A DNA stretch of 64,000 bases from Lytechinus variegatus (taxonomy: Eukaryota; Echinodermata; Echinoidea; Temnopleuroida; Toxopneustidae): contig NC_054746.1 of the NCBI RefSeq assembly GCF_018143015.1, positions 37,760,687-37,824,686 of the forward strand, read 5' to 3'. Made by a program: the position numbers and the translations under genes. The notes under the pieces were generated by a model. It worked only from the letters and a program-made list of their open reading frames with translations, did no database searches and was not told the DNA's origin. Positions 41,301-50,906 of the stretch are shown here, piece by piece (the stretch's first letter is position 1; each line of letters starts with the position of its first letter).

Positions 41301-41652
41301 GTTCTACTGTAGTGAAATAGCCAAGATGTATGCTGATGGTCAGATCGGAATCATGGGACTTCTGACCGCTGGTGGTCTTAGTGGTATGACCTCTTGGGTT
41401 TGTACGTACAGCTTTGATGTTTTTAAGACAAGGCTTCAAGCTGAAGGGTTGGATGGACAGAACAAGTACAAAGGTAGCATCGATGTCATACAGAAGAGTA
41501 TCCGCAATGAAGGAATACGGGTCATCAACAAGGGACTCGGTACACAGCTCCTGAGAGCATTTCCTACCAATGCTGCAATATTCACCTGCGCAACATTATC
41601 ACTGGAACTAATGGGACAGACAAGTAACAATAGTAATGGAAGACAGGGTTGA
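26349..41652 (+). CDS. SLC25A29: SLC25A29 orthologue, mitochondrial basic amino-acid carrier (whole gene)
   Basis: Four coding exons (26349-26382, 35972-36015, 38444-38527, 40939-41652) join in phase (1, 0, 0) to give 291 aa; human is 303. The protein has three mitochondrial-carrier repeats in the inner membrane. Repeat 1 starts MAADFVAGTLGGVAGVLVGH and carries PFDTVK (21-26). Repeat 2 carries PMELAK (112-117). Repeat 3 carries SFDVFK (212-217), where the usual proline of P-x-D/E-x-x-K is serine. GLTFINTLVFGVQGN (68-82) is almost identical to human SLC25A29, which sets this apart from SLC25A45, A47 and A48. The human protein moves arginine, lysine and related basic amino acids into mitochondria; that activity is inferred here. 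Intron 1 is 9.6 kb and full of transposons. YY1 lies downstream, convergent. Confidence 0.95.
26823..26911 (+). repeat. Short dispersed repeat, copy 1
   Basis: CACTTGTTCACTGCAACCAT then CCTGCCTGTGGGGAA, continuing to ATGCTGTACA..AGCACAC, recurs at 62602-62692 with about 85% identity in the same orientation. Class unknown. Confidence 0.7.
27387..27432. repeat. GT/GA microsatellite
   Basis: GTGTGTGTGTGTGT followed by GAGAGAGAGGGAGGG and a second GT run inside SLC25A29 intron 1. Confidence 0.85.
28111..28520. repeat. Three-unit tandem repeat of 128-145 bp
   Basis: ATACCTGTTCACTTATTAAT occurs at 28111, 28245 and 28373. Each copy is followed by GAATCTTGGATGTGGGTGTG and a GT-rich tail whose length differs between units. 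Near-identical units point to recent expansion. Confidence 0.9.
30322..30894. mobile_element. Poly-G-ended hAT-like MITE, copy 1
   Basis: Starts CC then a G run and CACTCAGTATATAATGC then GTATGTGCCGCGGAG. Near the end it has CGCCTGCGGCACATCCC and GAGTGCCCCCCC, so the subterminal parts are inverted copies. GCTATTCT lies on both sides (30312-30319 and about 30888-30895), a possible 8-bp target duplication. Second copy at 47405-47940. Non-coding. Confidence 0.65.
30990..31078 (+). repeat. Short dispersed repeat, inverted pair member
   Basis: CAGACACTTGGGTGGTCATT through GATCGTTACCAAAACTTGAA to TCTTTAAAG matches, in reverse complement, about 34804-34890 (the interior of the TTAA element). Class unknown. 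Confidence 0.6.
31802..32627. mobile_element. Mariner-type foldback element
   Basis: Left end CAGTGCGTCCTAGAAAAACG then AAACCGAGATT, and right end AATCTCGGTTTCATTTTTTT then GTGGGACGCATTG, are inverted. TA lies outside on each side (31800-31801 and 32628-32629). The inverted arms continue for about 380 bp (CACTCATGCGTGAATGAG, AAAGTTCAATATCTGC), so the whole 826-bp unit folds back. TA duplication and CAGTGCGTCC-type ends fit the Tc1/mariner superfamily. No transposase. A G run interrupts the left arm at about 31999-32011. Confidence 0.85.
33640..33938. repeat. Inverted CCACGAACCRTCCTCTCTG repeats
   Basis: CCACGAACCATCCTCTCTG near 33642 and CAGAGAGGACGGTTCGTGGTG near 33858 are inverted copies, with a further GAGGACGGTTCGTGGTG near 33918. 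The interior is AT-rich. Probably the ends of a small DNA transposon with one duplicated end. Confidence 0.55.
34414..35430. mobile_element. TTAA-flanked foldback MITE of about 1 kb
   Basis: TTAA at 34414-34417 and 35427-35430 bounds inverted ends AGGGATGGTCAAGGCTG and CAGCCTGACCATCCCT. Longer inverted arms follow (TTTCACAGAGCAAAATGCTG then AAAATT on the left, its complement on the right). The middle (about 34804-34890) contains the repeat also found inverted at 30990-31078, so another element may be nested here. Confidence 0.8.
35437..35900. mobile_element. MITE with ATACCCYCTYTCACA ends
   Basis: ATACCCCCTCTCACATTGG and CCAGTGTGAAGAGGGTAT are inverted ends. TTCACACTG recurs inside three times (near 35559, 35693 and 35819). 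The element abuts the preceding TTAA MITE and ends about 70 bp before SLC25A29 exon 2. Confidence 0.7.
35972..36015 (+). CDS. SLC25A29: SLC25A29 coding exon 2
   Basis: Acceptor TTTAATACAG, donor GTAATT; encodes GVAGVLVGHPFDTVK (12-26), which ends in the first carrier signature and matches human residue for residue. It begins only about 70 bp after a MITE. Confidence 0.94.
36314..37420 (+). mobile_element. 1.1-kb tandem-unit element, copy 1 (intron 2)
   Basis: Starts near TTGTTTCACCTGCATAGCAG and ends near GGCCAGAGGCATTCCACATGT. Inside are six units of about 170 bp with CATCATAACTT, GGACCTAGTTCATGAAACTT, ATCACTGAACATCCTG and GACCAAGGTCAAAGGTCA. The flanks show the insertion site: the 160-bp tandem array of intron 2 is cut between GACTAGAACAACTT and TATGCTAATTTATG, which are contiguous in its other units. 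Only a subterminal CACCTGCAT is inverted at the ends, so the class is not clear. Confidence 0.8.
37421..38290 (+). repeat. Tandem array of about 160-bp units, SLC25A29 intron 2
   Basis: At least five diverging units contain TATGCTAATTTATGCGAAAT, TTCACATAAAATGCTTCTTC and TCTACACAGAATTTTGAAAT. A partial unit at about 36281-36313 lies on the other side of the inserted 1.1-kb element, so the array predates that insertion. Confidence 0.85.
38444..38527 (+). CDS. SLC25A29: SLC25A29 coding exon 3
   Basis: Acceptor CCCTTCAG, donor GTAGGT; 28 codons, phase 0 on both sides. Encodes VRLQTQSSVAPKYSGAFNCC then IKIIKQET, matching human VRLQVQ...KPQYRGTLHC...IIKQES. The exon lies between two direct copies of a 1.1-kb repeat. 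Confidence 0.94.
38939..40040 (+). mobile_element. 1.1-kb tandem-unit element, copy 2 (intron 3)
   Basis: Same unit order and orientation as copy 1, with high identity along its whole length: TTTTGTCTCGCCTGCATAGC at the left, GGCCAGAGGCATTCCATTTG at the right. The two copies flank SLC25A29 exon 3. Perfect AGGTCAAAGGTCA motifs lie at 39145, 39499, 39662 and 39815; one unit reads AGGTCACAGGTCA. Confidence 0.85.
40251..40782. mobile_element. TTAA-flanked MITE, SLC25A29 intron 3
   Basis: TTAA at 40251-40254 and 40779-40782. The ends AGGATAAGTTCACCCCA and TGGGGTGGACTTGACCT are inverted, and the arms fold back further inside (GTTTCGCTTGATTTCAC against its complement). A truncated relative is at 6155-6560. 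It ends about 155 bp before exon 4. Confidence 0.8.
40939..41652 (+). CDS. SLC25A29: SLC25A29 coding exon 4 with stop
   Basis: Acceptor CTTAACCAG; 237 codons plus TGA covering most of carrier repeats 2 and 3. The frame is open upstream to an ATG at 40852, but that part is intron: the alignment to human begins at VFGLFKGMASPL and the acceptor is good. The short tail QTSNNSNGRQG differs from human, as is usual for this family. Confidence 0.95.
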   Translation: MFGLFKGMASPLVGLTFINTLVFGVQGNVQRQFDQSSLYSHFISGSLAGFVQSFISGPMELAKIKVQIDTQGKERKGKYHGSIDALRKIYRMEGFRGCYRGLMLTIARDTPGLGIYFMSYEFYCSEIAKMYADGQIGIMGLLTAGGLSGMTSWVCTYSFDVFKTRLQAEGLDGQNKYKGSIDVIQKSIRNEGIRVINKGLGTQLLRAFPTNAAIFTCATLSLELMGQTSNNSNGRQG

Positions 41653-43126
41653 TGGTTGGTGTATAGGTTGAATTGTACAAGGGAGCTATTTATTAATAAT
41701 CTGTTTAACTTTTTCCATAAGTCTTATTGTATCATTGAATGTATGTTATTGTGTCACCTTGATCACAGCATTGTGTACTTGCACAAAAATATATCAATAT
41801 CATAAATGATCAAGAGCTTATTGCATTTTGCAAATATTATGCATGTACATGTAGTAGCATGATCCAGCCAGAAAAATTGTTTTGAGATATTCCTTTGAAA
41901 GAAATGCATGGATTTTGCATGATGAAATGATATTTGCTTTCACCAGAAACTTAAATGTTTGAATTGGGCATAGAATATATTTGTGTATAGAAATTGTGTT
42001 ATTCCAATACATTCATAATTTTCATTATTATACAGACATCACTGATACATGTACATGTAGTTAAATTTTCTTTATAGAGATACAATGGAATTGGGACAGA
42101 AATTATTTTATTCGGTGACACAGGCTCTGTAATAACAATACTTTTAAAGTAACTTTGTATTAAATCCTGTTCTACATCCAATCATATCGAGGATTCTATG
42201 GGATATACTATAGCCTAATGGCATTGAACAGGGCCTGAGGTATGATGCATGTGGGAAATGTTTCAAAATTGTTTATTCACAGGTTGCAAATTTTTCAAAG
42301 AAAGTGTTCAAAGTAATTGAAATAGAATCTTGTTTGTGGACGATATTAAAAAAATATTATGTAACTAATCACATTAGATATTTGTTTATTCAGTGTTTGG
42401 AGGGAAGTTGTGATCCCATATATTGAATGAATTTAATCCTAGGGAATTGGGATTTGAATCATGTCTTTAAAAGAATATAGTAGAAAATTGTGGAACATCT
42501 TTAATCATGAATACAAGTCAAAATTAGAATTTGGTTGATTTGAATTCTTTTTATAAAAAAGGTGTAGCATGATGTATTCTACGATATGAATAAGAAAATT
42601 ATCATCTTGACCCTGAAGACATTTCGCTTTTCATATGGGCTAATCTATGTCATAAATGGCACCATTCATGAATATACAAGTTATTAGTAACATTGAGAAT
42701 GATATTAATCATAATATAATCTAAATAGTATACCACTACATGTATGTTTAAAATGTGAGGCTGCAAGCTGAAACAATCATTCACCTTAGTGGGACTGGTC
42801 ATTTCTTTAGATCTCACAGCTGCTGCATTCTTTCAAGCACTGATCTCTTGGTTGCTAGTTTTTGAAAGACCTTGGATTTGCACCCCCCAAAATTACTTTT
42901 AAAAACAATATTATTGTTGCTATTATTATTTCTTTAACAATTAAAAAACTAGTAAATAATGATAATTATAATAATAGCCAATAATAGCCAGTTGTCTGTA
43001 TTTACATGAATATCCAAATGCCATGATTGCTCACAACACTCATACATCATAACTAACAATTAAAACAAATCAGCGTAAGCATCAATGCAATCAATTCAGT
43101 ATCCACATCAACATTTCATTAATAAA
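41653..43126 (+). other. Putative SLC25A29 3' UTR with AATAAA
   Basis: Non-repetitive AT-rich sequence after the stop. AATAAA at 43121-43126 is followed by GTTTGGAGGTTTTTATTTTG, a good GT/T-rich downstream element, so the mRNA may end near 43145 with a 3' UTR of about 1.5 kb. Inference only. Confidence 0.4.
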
Positions 43127-43257
43127 GTTTGGAGGTTTTTATTTTGTTATTCTCTTCGTTGTGAGGATGCCATAGCCTGGAGAATCTTTTATTCCAAATA
43201 CAACATACCCTGCCACTTGAATTAGGCCTTTATAGTGCCTCCAATAACATCCCATCT

Positions 43258-43450
43258 GGGGCCGTTTCATAAAGCTGTTTGTAGTTAACCACCAGATGAG
43301 TGTTTCATCAACATTTTTGTCTGACAAGTTGTCAGATCTGACAACTTTCCTTGATGTTGATTGGCTGAGAAGCACTGTTACTATGGCAACTGTCGGATAA
43401 AATGTGACTTGTCGGATAAAACGTCTGACAACTTTCATGAAACACTCCCC
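43258..43450. mobile_element. MITE with GTTTCATAAAG ends
   Basis: GGGGCCGTTTCATAAAGCTG and ACTTTCATGAAACACTCCCC are imperfect inverted ends of a unit of about 190 bp, which contains the palindrome GTTGTCAGATCTGACAAC. It explains the minus-strand open frame across it. Confidence 0.7.
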
Positions 43451-43688
43451 AGGGCTGCAATCCATCAATGAACAGAATGGGTTTGGAGGCACCTCTAGGC
43501 TGAAGATTTTAGTTGAAACATATTATATTAAGTGTATTTATGATGTTTGAAATATACATGTATGCAGGTGAAAGGGAATGTTTCATCCATACACACATCT
43601 TATCAATATTTTGTATCCACTTTGGTCTACTAGCAGATGGTATCATTCTCAGATTCTTTAACACCATCATAGACGTACTGTCCACTGT

Positions 43689-44127
43689 GACCCCATTCTT
43701 ATTACTACATGTATGAAACTAGTTAATGTGTAAGGAGAACAACGGTCCAAGAGGCCTTGGAAGTGATCTTCCAAACTGGTTCGGAGAACCACCTCACGAT
43801 GTAATTTTCAAGATCGCTTTGCCTCATTTAACTGATTTTTGCGTAAGTGACGACACAACTGTCCTTCAGGAAGCGATCTTCGCACATTTTGAGCGCACTA
43901 CTCCACACACTGTATGTAGAATATGTACGCTGCAGTTTCAAATAGCTTGCAAAACTTTACACCCCACTAAGAGCGCTCCCCTAACAACAAGACCACTTAA
44001 AACATGAAGTGGTTTGAGAAGTACTTTCGGCTGATCAGATGGGAACACTAGCAAAGTGATCTTACAACTGATTTCCTGAACCGGTTTTCTGTAAACTAGT
44101 TTTAGAAAGTATAATGAGAATGGGACC
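43689..44127. mobile_element. MITE of about 440 bp between duplicated flanks
   Basis: GACCCCATTCTTATTA and TAATGAGAATGGGACC are inverted ends. On either side the phrase TTGGTCTACTAGCAGATGGT is repeated (43622 and 44129), so the insertion lies next to a direct duplication of its flank or is itself part of a larger repeated unit. Confidence 0.6.
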
Positions 44128-47100
44128 TTGGTCTACTAGCAGATGGTCTCATTCTTGAACAACATCATGGCCATACCTCCTATGGTTTAATCATCACTTG
44201 GTCTGATACTTACTTGTCATTTAGTATAATGCCCAGTCGTAATATTTTTTAACTCGTTCTCATATGACTATTTGGTTTGTAGGTAGGATAAATCCATGTG
44301 GGATGAGACCAACCGAAAATGGATTAAGGGGCAATTTTCATAATCAACAACTCAAGGGTGGGTTTTTTTTTCACAATTTGTTATTTTTGTTTAGATTTTT
44401 GATCATGAAGTTTGAAGTGAGCCTTATGATTACCGGTACCCAGTAAGATACAATATTGTTAGATGTATTGTCACTAATTGTGGACCATCATTGAGTTTAT
44501 TTTGTATATCAAAAGAGAACAAAAATATTACCCAGAAGAGTTTTAATTTGATTAGTGAAAAATGGAAATGAATACTTCATTTTCCATTTACATTTTTACA
44601 GTGAAAATGAAATGCACAATAACAGTAATGGGAGTTCAAAATATCAAGGGGGTCTCCATTTTGTCTATTTTCCTCATAATTTATTTAGATTTAGCGTCTA
44701 CTTGACTGTGTACCATCAATGAACTGAGTAATAATGCAAAGTATGTTTTACTTTATGATTCTATCTGTGAATTTGAACCCCCCTCCCTTCGTTTTTTTAT
44801 ATTTAGTTATATTTCGATGGAAGCAAATTCTTTTAGAACTGGCTAAAACTTTGGAAAAGGTCAACAATGTCAATTACCATCTAACATGCCAAGGAGTGTA
44901 TCTAGCTGTTGAATCTGTTTACAACAGCAGATTCTCTGTTAAAATAAAAATGTTAATTTCTTAATTCTATCTTCTATCCCTCCTGAAATTTAGTGATTGG
45001 ATACCAGTATTAAAAGTAAGACAGAATATATCCTAAAATGTTAAGCCTATTCCATGGTTTGGAATAGGCTGTAAATCAGCAGTTAAATTCCAAAATTGAT
45101 TGTGTAAATTTCTATTTCATAAAGGAAAAATATATAATACAATGAATTAGAATATTATCATCTAATGTCAGATTATTTGTATTCAGACTGAATTTTTCAA
45201 ACAAATCAATTGGTGGATTGTCACTCTAAAATAGCATTGTTCTATGAATTATTCTTGTTGAACATTGTATTCTTGGTTTACGCAGGGAATTGTTAGTTGC
45301 TATCCATGGTGTGTACATTGGTGTTATGCAGTGGTTTATTATATGCATGCTGCCAAGAGAGAAAGACCATGTTATACTTTTTACTTTAATTTATTTTCTG
45401 TTGAAGAGATAAGGTTTTGTGTTAGCTTATTACAAAATAATAGGAAAATCTTTATTCAGTTTTTACATCAAATCACTTCAGTATTCTTTCTCTTGCTTTA
45501 CTTATAAATCTCTGTTTTATCCCCACTCTTCCTTTTCTGGGCATGTTGAACATTACATGTGTATGTTATTTTAGTGATGTCTTCTTAATGTAAATTGTTT
45601 ATTAATGTTACATGTATACAGTATTTCATATTTTTGAGGATTTAGTAAATGTAAAATTGACAAACTTTATTTGATTTACAGTGTTTCTGCTGCTTTTATA
45701 ATGTTTAATGATCTCCAGCATAGCATGAACAACTGGGTACAACATATTGTTGATTTGGTCACCATCTTCCTTTACAATGTATATAAACATCTCGATGAAG
45801 AATTAGCAATCTTTCATCATTTTCCTCTTACAAGATATCTTTTTGACGACTGATGAACCAAAAACTTTCCGTTTAATAGGTAGCCAAGCAAATTATTTCG
45901 AGGCAGCATCATTATTTTTACTTGTCATAATGAATTGTCCATACTTCTGAGTAATTCCTTGTCTGTCAGATGAGTGCTCCCGTCCAAAATCAATGGGTCA
46001 ATGGTCCATGGATGAAAAATATAGCCGGGCCGCCAGCGTACAATGTCCTTATATCCAAGGACAAGCCCTATCCATTTATTTTTGTCTTGGGTGTGATGTT
46101 TCCTGAGGCTGGCACTGTACTTCTTCCATGTTAACTTGATACATGTAATTTCTTTATGCAAACATGTTTTACACCCCTCATTACAGGAAAGGTTTTGTTT
46201 TAGTGTATTGAATTTATGATTAAATTTGTTATTGTAGTTGATGTCCCGAGTTGTTTTTATTGGGTATGTTAGTTCATATGCATGTGAATGTTCATATTTG
46301 CACAATATGCTCATCGACTATCTGACCGTAAACAATACTTTGTTACTGATACTGTTTATCTTTGCACAAAATTATGATTTTTTTCCAGAATATGAAGAAT
46401 TCATGAATATTGAACATGTTGATGCTGGGAGTCACAAACATGATGAAGTACTTTACTTTTTTTGTTATTATTACTGAGGAAGTGTCTGTTAAAAATGAGA
46501 AAGATCACAGATAATTCATAGTTATACCTGTATTCAAAGCAAGATTGATTATTTAGATATAGATTTAGTAAAATTTTAATTTGATTTAGAAGCAAAGCAG
46601 AATTTACCCTATCTTTATGATTGGTATTAGGCCTTTAGACTAACAGCATTCAGGTAAAACAAACCAAATCAGCAAGTATTAAACAATCTTATCGCTTTAA
46701 GGATACAAATTTATATAGATGTCTATTTTTTCTCTTTTCAATCATCTATAAACTTGGATTATTTTCATGCATAAAAAACAAAGATTGTTGTATTTAGTAC
46801 TAAATATATTCCATGAATTTTAATGTTTTCTTACTTTATTTAGTTGGTATTCCTTGTTCATAATATGTGCCTTGAAACAAACTGAATTACACTATATTAT
46901 GTTTTCCTGGTTCTTTCAGCTTATACAGTAAATAGCAGTTGTCTGAATTTCTGGAATAATAGGGTTTTTATTTTACTATACTCTGATATGCAATTGATAG
47001 TTACTACCAAATGATGTATTTGTGGATTGCTGAAATATGTTGTTATTTGAATATAAGTTATGGAACACCGTTTTTAAGTTCAGAATTTACAAGTCACTGC

Positions 47101-47400
47101 TTCAAAATCTATGTAGCATTACAATGTATGTCGCATTTAATTTCTGGAAATGAATAATATTTAGTACTGTGTATTTGAAGAATTCTACATGTGGTGTCCA
47201 TATCATTTATGTAAGCGTTCAAATCATTTACATGTATGTAAGAGCAGTCCATGATATGAATTCAGAAGAATTGCTGGGTATATGGACCCACACCTGTACA
47301 TCAGCTACTTCATATTCTTTAATTTGACTTGGCTTTAAAGCCTGTCTAAATTTTTGGTATAGGGTCAGTATAATGGGCAATTCCATGAAAGAAGTATGTC
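44128..47400. other. Convergent intergenic DNA, no gene seen
   Basis: AT-rich, largely free of recognised repeats. One minus-strand open frame (45925-46314) has no recognised homology and is discussed as a finding. No RNA gene was recognised. Confidence 0.35.
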
Positions 47401-47948
47401 CGACCCCGGGGGGGGGGGGTATATAATGCATAGTGGGTATGTGCCGCGGAGGGGACTCCCATTTTTACACTCAAATTTCCGTTCCAAGGCATAGCATTTT
47501 TGTCTTATTGAGAAAAAGAACAAAGAAAGCCGCTCCAAGGCATAGCATTTTCTTCTTATCGAGAAAAAAAGAAGAAAGAAATTCGCTCCAAAGCTTCCCA
47601 TATATTTCGTTACGCCGTTCCGGTCGCATTGATCTGCTATGTTTTTGAGCTGCAATTTTGGTGGAAAGCGGCCGCAGAGCACTGTCCGACCATCGCCTCT
47701 GTGCGAGAGCACCCGGCGGCTAGCTGCGTCATACATGCATGCCTGTTCCATAGGGATGCATACGCACTCACACACTGGCGATCCGTTCCAAGGACCCTGT
47801 TTTTACAAACATTTGTTGTTCCAAAGCCCATTCCGAGGACCCTCCTTTTTACAATAAGCCCGCTCCAAGGCCCCCGTTTTTTGTCTCGCCTGCGGCACAC
47901 CCCCCACCACTTTTTTGGTCGAGTGCCCCCCCCCCCCCCCGTCCGACC
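47401..47948. mobile_element. Poly-G-ended hAT-like MITE, copy 2
   Basis: Same family and orientation as 30322-30894: GCATAGTGGGTATGTGCCGC near the left, CTCGCCTGCGGCACACCCCC near the right, with G and C runs at the ends. GTCCGACC flanks both ends (47398-47405 and 47941-47948), a perfect 8-bp direct repeat as expected of hAT-type insertion. Confidence 0.75.
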
Positions 47949-48429
47949 TCCTATATGTGAGACCTTCAATCTTGAAATTTTGTGTCCTTCTGACAGTCTG
48001 TAATGTTCTCAAAGGACCAGGACTTTGTCAGTTTATGAAGTGTGGTAAGACTTGAGGAAAATGAGGGTTGGACGTACAAAATGGTTGATTATTTTATGGA
48101 ATTGCTAGAGGGAGTTACACTCCAATATTCATATTAAAAGAATTAGAGGTCAATCAATGACTGTTTTTCAGCTGATAGAATTCAGAGTTTGGCATCTAGC
48201 ACCCTCTCTCTGTAATGTTTTATCTTTTAAATAGCCCTTATGGCGCTTACTTTACAAAATGAGTGATTTGATATGCCCATTCCATGCTTGAGAAGGGAAT
48301 TGATAAGCAAGTCAAAAATAAATATTTTATTTTGATTGGGCACCTGATCAAGAATTTTTTAATGTAAAATCTATACATTTTTCAATAAAAACATATACTG
48401 ATTTAGTACCCCTTCACTTTGTAATTGTT

Positions 48430-49188
48430 TTAACCCTAAATCTCCCGGGGTATTTTGATTCTTGTCATTCCCGGGGGGGGGGCCATTATGGCCCCCCTTA
48501 AGATCTCGGCCGCCGATCGCGCGAGCGACGCAAAAAATTTGCACGCTGGTAGTGTGCGATGTAATCTACAAGGCTGTATGGTAAAATTTTCCAAAATAAT
48601 GAGATTTTATTTTATATGAATTAATTATGCTAATTTATGCATAAATCATACTTTTTGCTCTAATTCACTAAATAAAGCTCCTAGAATGCTAATTTTTGGT
48701 AAAAATTTTCTTTGTAGCATTCTTAACAATCGTAATTCAAAAAAACTTTGGTTTGGAAATAAATTTCTAATGTATTTTATTGTTTTATGAATTTCTTTGT
48801 TTTTTTACTTTTTGTTTTTTATTGTTTTTTCAATGGAAATTGTTCCAGACATAATTCTGATCATAAACAAGGCAAAATTAATTAAGTTTAATCAGTAAAA
48901 GTAGAAATAATGATACATTTATGAATTTTCGCTAAATACGCAATTTGCATTGGATTTGTACATGAAATCACGTTTATGAGCAATTTTGGGTCTGACATGC
49001 ACTTGCATAATGTTGCGTAATGTCGTAACCGCGTACCCGGGCGTCACAAATTTGGTCTCAAAATTTGCGCGAGACTTGAATGTAAAAAGTCAGTGAGCTG
49101 CGAGGTGAAAAAATTTCGCGCAGCAGATATATCGCGAAAATTGTTGAGGGGGGCCATTATGGCCCCCCCCCGGGAGAATTAGGGTTAA
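48430..49188. mobile_element. piggyBac-like MITE with TTAACCCTAA ends
   Basis: Left end TTAACCCTAAATCTCCCGGG and right end CCCGGGAGAATTAGGGTTAA are inverted with one mismatch and include TTAA on both outer edges. Next to each lies the palindrome GGGGGGCCATTATGGCCCCCC. CCCTA-type ends beside TTAA fit piggyBac-type elements. The interior is AT-rich with a patch of CGCG words and no transposase. Confidence 0.85.
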
Positions 49189-50906
49189 GGAACGCACATA
49201 TAATTTAATATTGAATTGGAACAGTGAGATCAATTTTGGGTGGTTTTCCAAAATCAAAGATAGGCTTTTAAAACCCTGTCATAACTAAGTCCTGTACTGT
49301 TTGAAGACTGAAAACCCAAGTACACAAAAAATGAAAATCAAAAATAGTTTTGTTGGCATGAATGATCCCAAGAACAAATTCCAGGTGGTGGAAGATATAG
49401 AAAACTTGAAATACCAGTATACAGTGCAGATTAAAAAAATAAATAAATAAATGAACCATTACTAGCTGTGCTAAGTGTGCAGGAAATACATGTATTGATA
49501 AAGGTCTATTCTAAATGAAGATTATCTAGCTTTTTGTCAATCCTTTATTCGTTGCTGGAATGGGTGTATTTTGAATGATTTACTCTGTTCGTAAATTTTC
49601 TTAACTGTCATCAGTTAGCATTAAAATACATGTGGTATTCAAAAGAATTTCCGCTTACATTCAGCATGTGTATAACCATTTTATTTATGGATTTATTTAT
49701 GTATTACTGATATTTAGACAGAATGACTCGTCACCAATAATTGTGGTCTTCCATGAGGCCCTTAGTAACATACAATGATCATAGATGAACATTATTGATT
49801 TTGTTATAACTTGTTACTTGATTAGATGAACCTTCCGTTACAACTCTTAATTGACAAAATTTGGAAGTTTAAATGTAACATCATTAAATGGATTTTTTAG
49901 AGGGTACGGCAAACTAATTCTTACATTGTATGGAAGAGCAGTAGTGGCATATAGGAGTGGCTTTTCCTAGCAATATATTCCCTTAAAGTTTACTGTAGTT
50001 ATCAATATATCGAAAATATATCTACAAAGGTGTTCATGTGCACAAAATTTATTTTATCGTTATTTACATGTTCTTCAAATGCTGAATACTAGTCTAACAA
50101 GTGTAATGGTCCTTTTTTTTTACTGTATTGTATAAGAAATTAATGTGGGTATTCTTTAATTTATGTATGTGCCTTTTTGAACTGTGTCATGTTAGCTGGG
50201 TTTTTTAATGTCACAAATATATAGATTGTAAAGAAAATATTATTATATATTATTAGTGGCTGACATATATAAATGGCAAGTCAAACTAACACAAATGTTA
50301 TACAAAAAAGTGACTGTGAAATTCAATTACATTGTTTTCATCTCTGTTATTAGATTGTGTCATCCATAGGTTGTTTTATGTGTATACCTAGAGATGCCAC
50401 TCTTCAAAATAATAATCCCTGGAGGATGGGTATTTTCTGTCAAGACTGATTACATACTTCAGAAAGGATGAAATAATTACTTTCTCATATATTTTTTCCT
50501 AGTCATATTTGTTTCTGGTGGTAATTATAAGATCAATAAACAATACTCAGGATGTGCTGGATCAAACTCTAAGCAACAGTTTCTTCCCTTGGGCACACAT
50601 TTGCTGGATTTTAAAAAAAAATTAGAGTGGCATCTCTGTTCAAGAACGTGTATCATCTCTGTTCAAGAACGTGTATCATCATGCTTAATGAATTCTACGT
50701 ATTACAGAAATAATGCACACTTAAGTCTCAAAATTAGCATTTTAACTTCTGAAATAATGATCTTAAAGTGTAAGCGTGAATACTTTATGCTCAAAGCAAA
50801 TCTTGTCTTCCTATTTCACACCTTTTTAAGGTTGAATATTAAATATAAAGTGCCAGGATTGAAATTTGTGCTTCCGTTTTTCCTTTTTCTGATTTGAGTC
50901 GAATAT
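49189..50906. other. Intergenic, no gene seen
   Basis: AT-rich unassigned DNA between two TTAA-type MITEs, with no repeat or coding signal that I could support. A short direct repeat of GTTCAAGAACGTGTATCATC occurs at about 50638-50680. Confidence 0.35.

Noticed and set aside
43139..43492. 117-codon minus-strand frame
   Set aside because: Covers a MITE with inverted GTTTCAT ends; coding potential is not credible.
47365..48012. Overlapping open frames on both strands
   Set aside because: Shadows of the poly-G-ended MITE; the equivalent copy at 30322 has different frames open.
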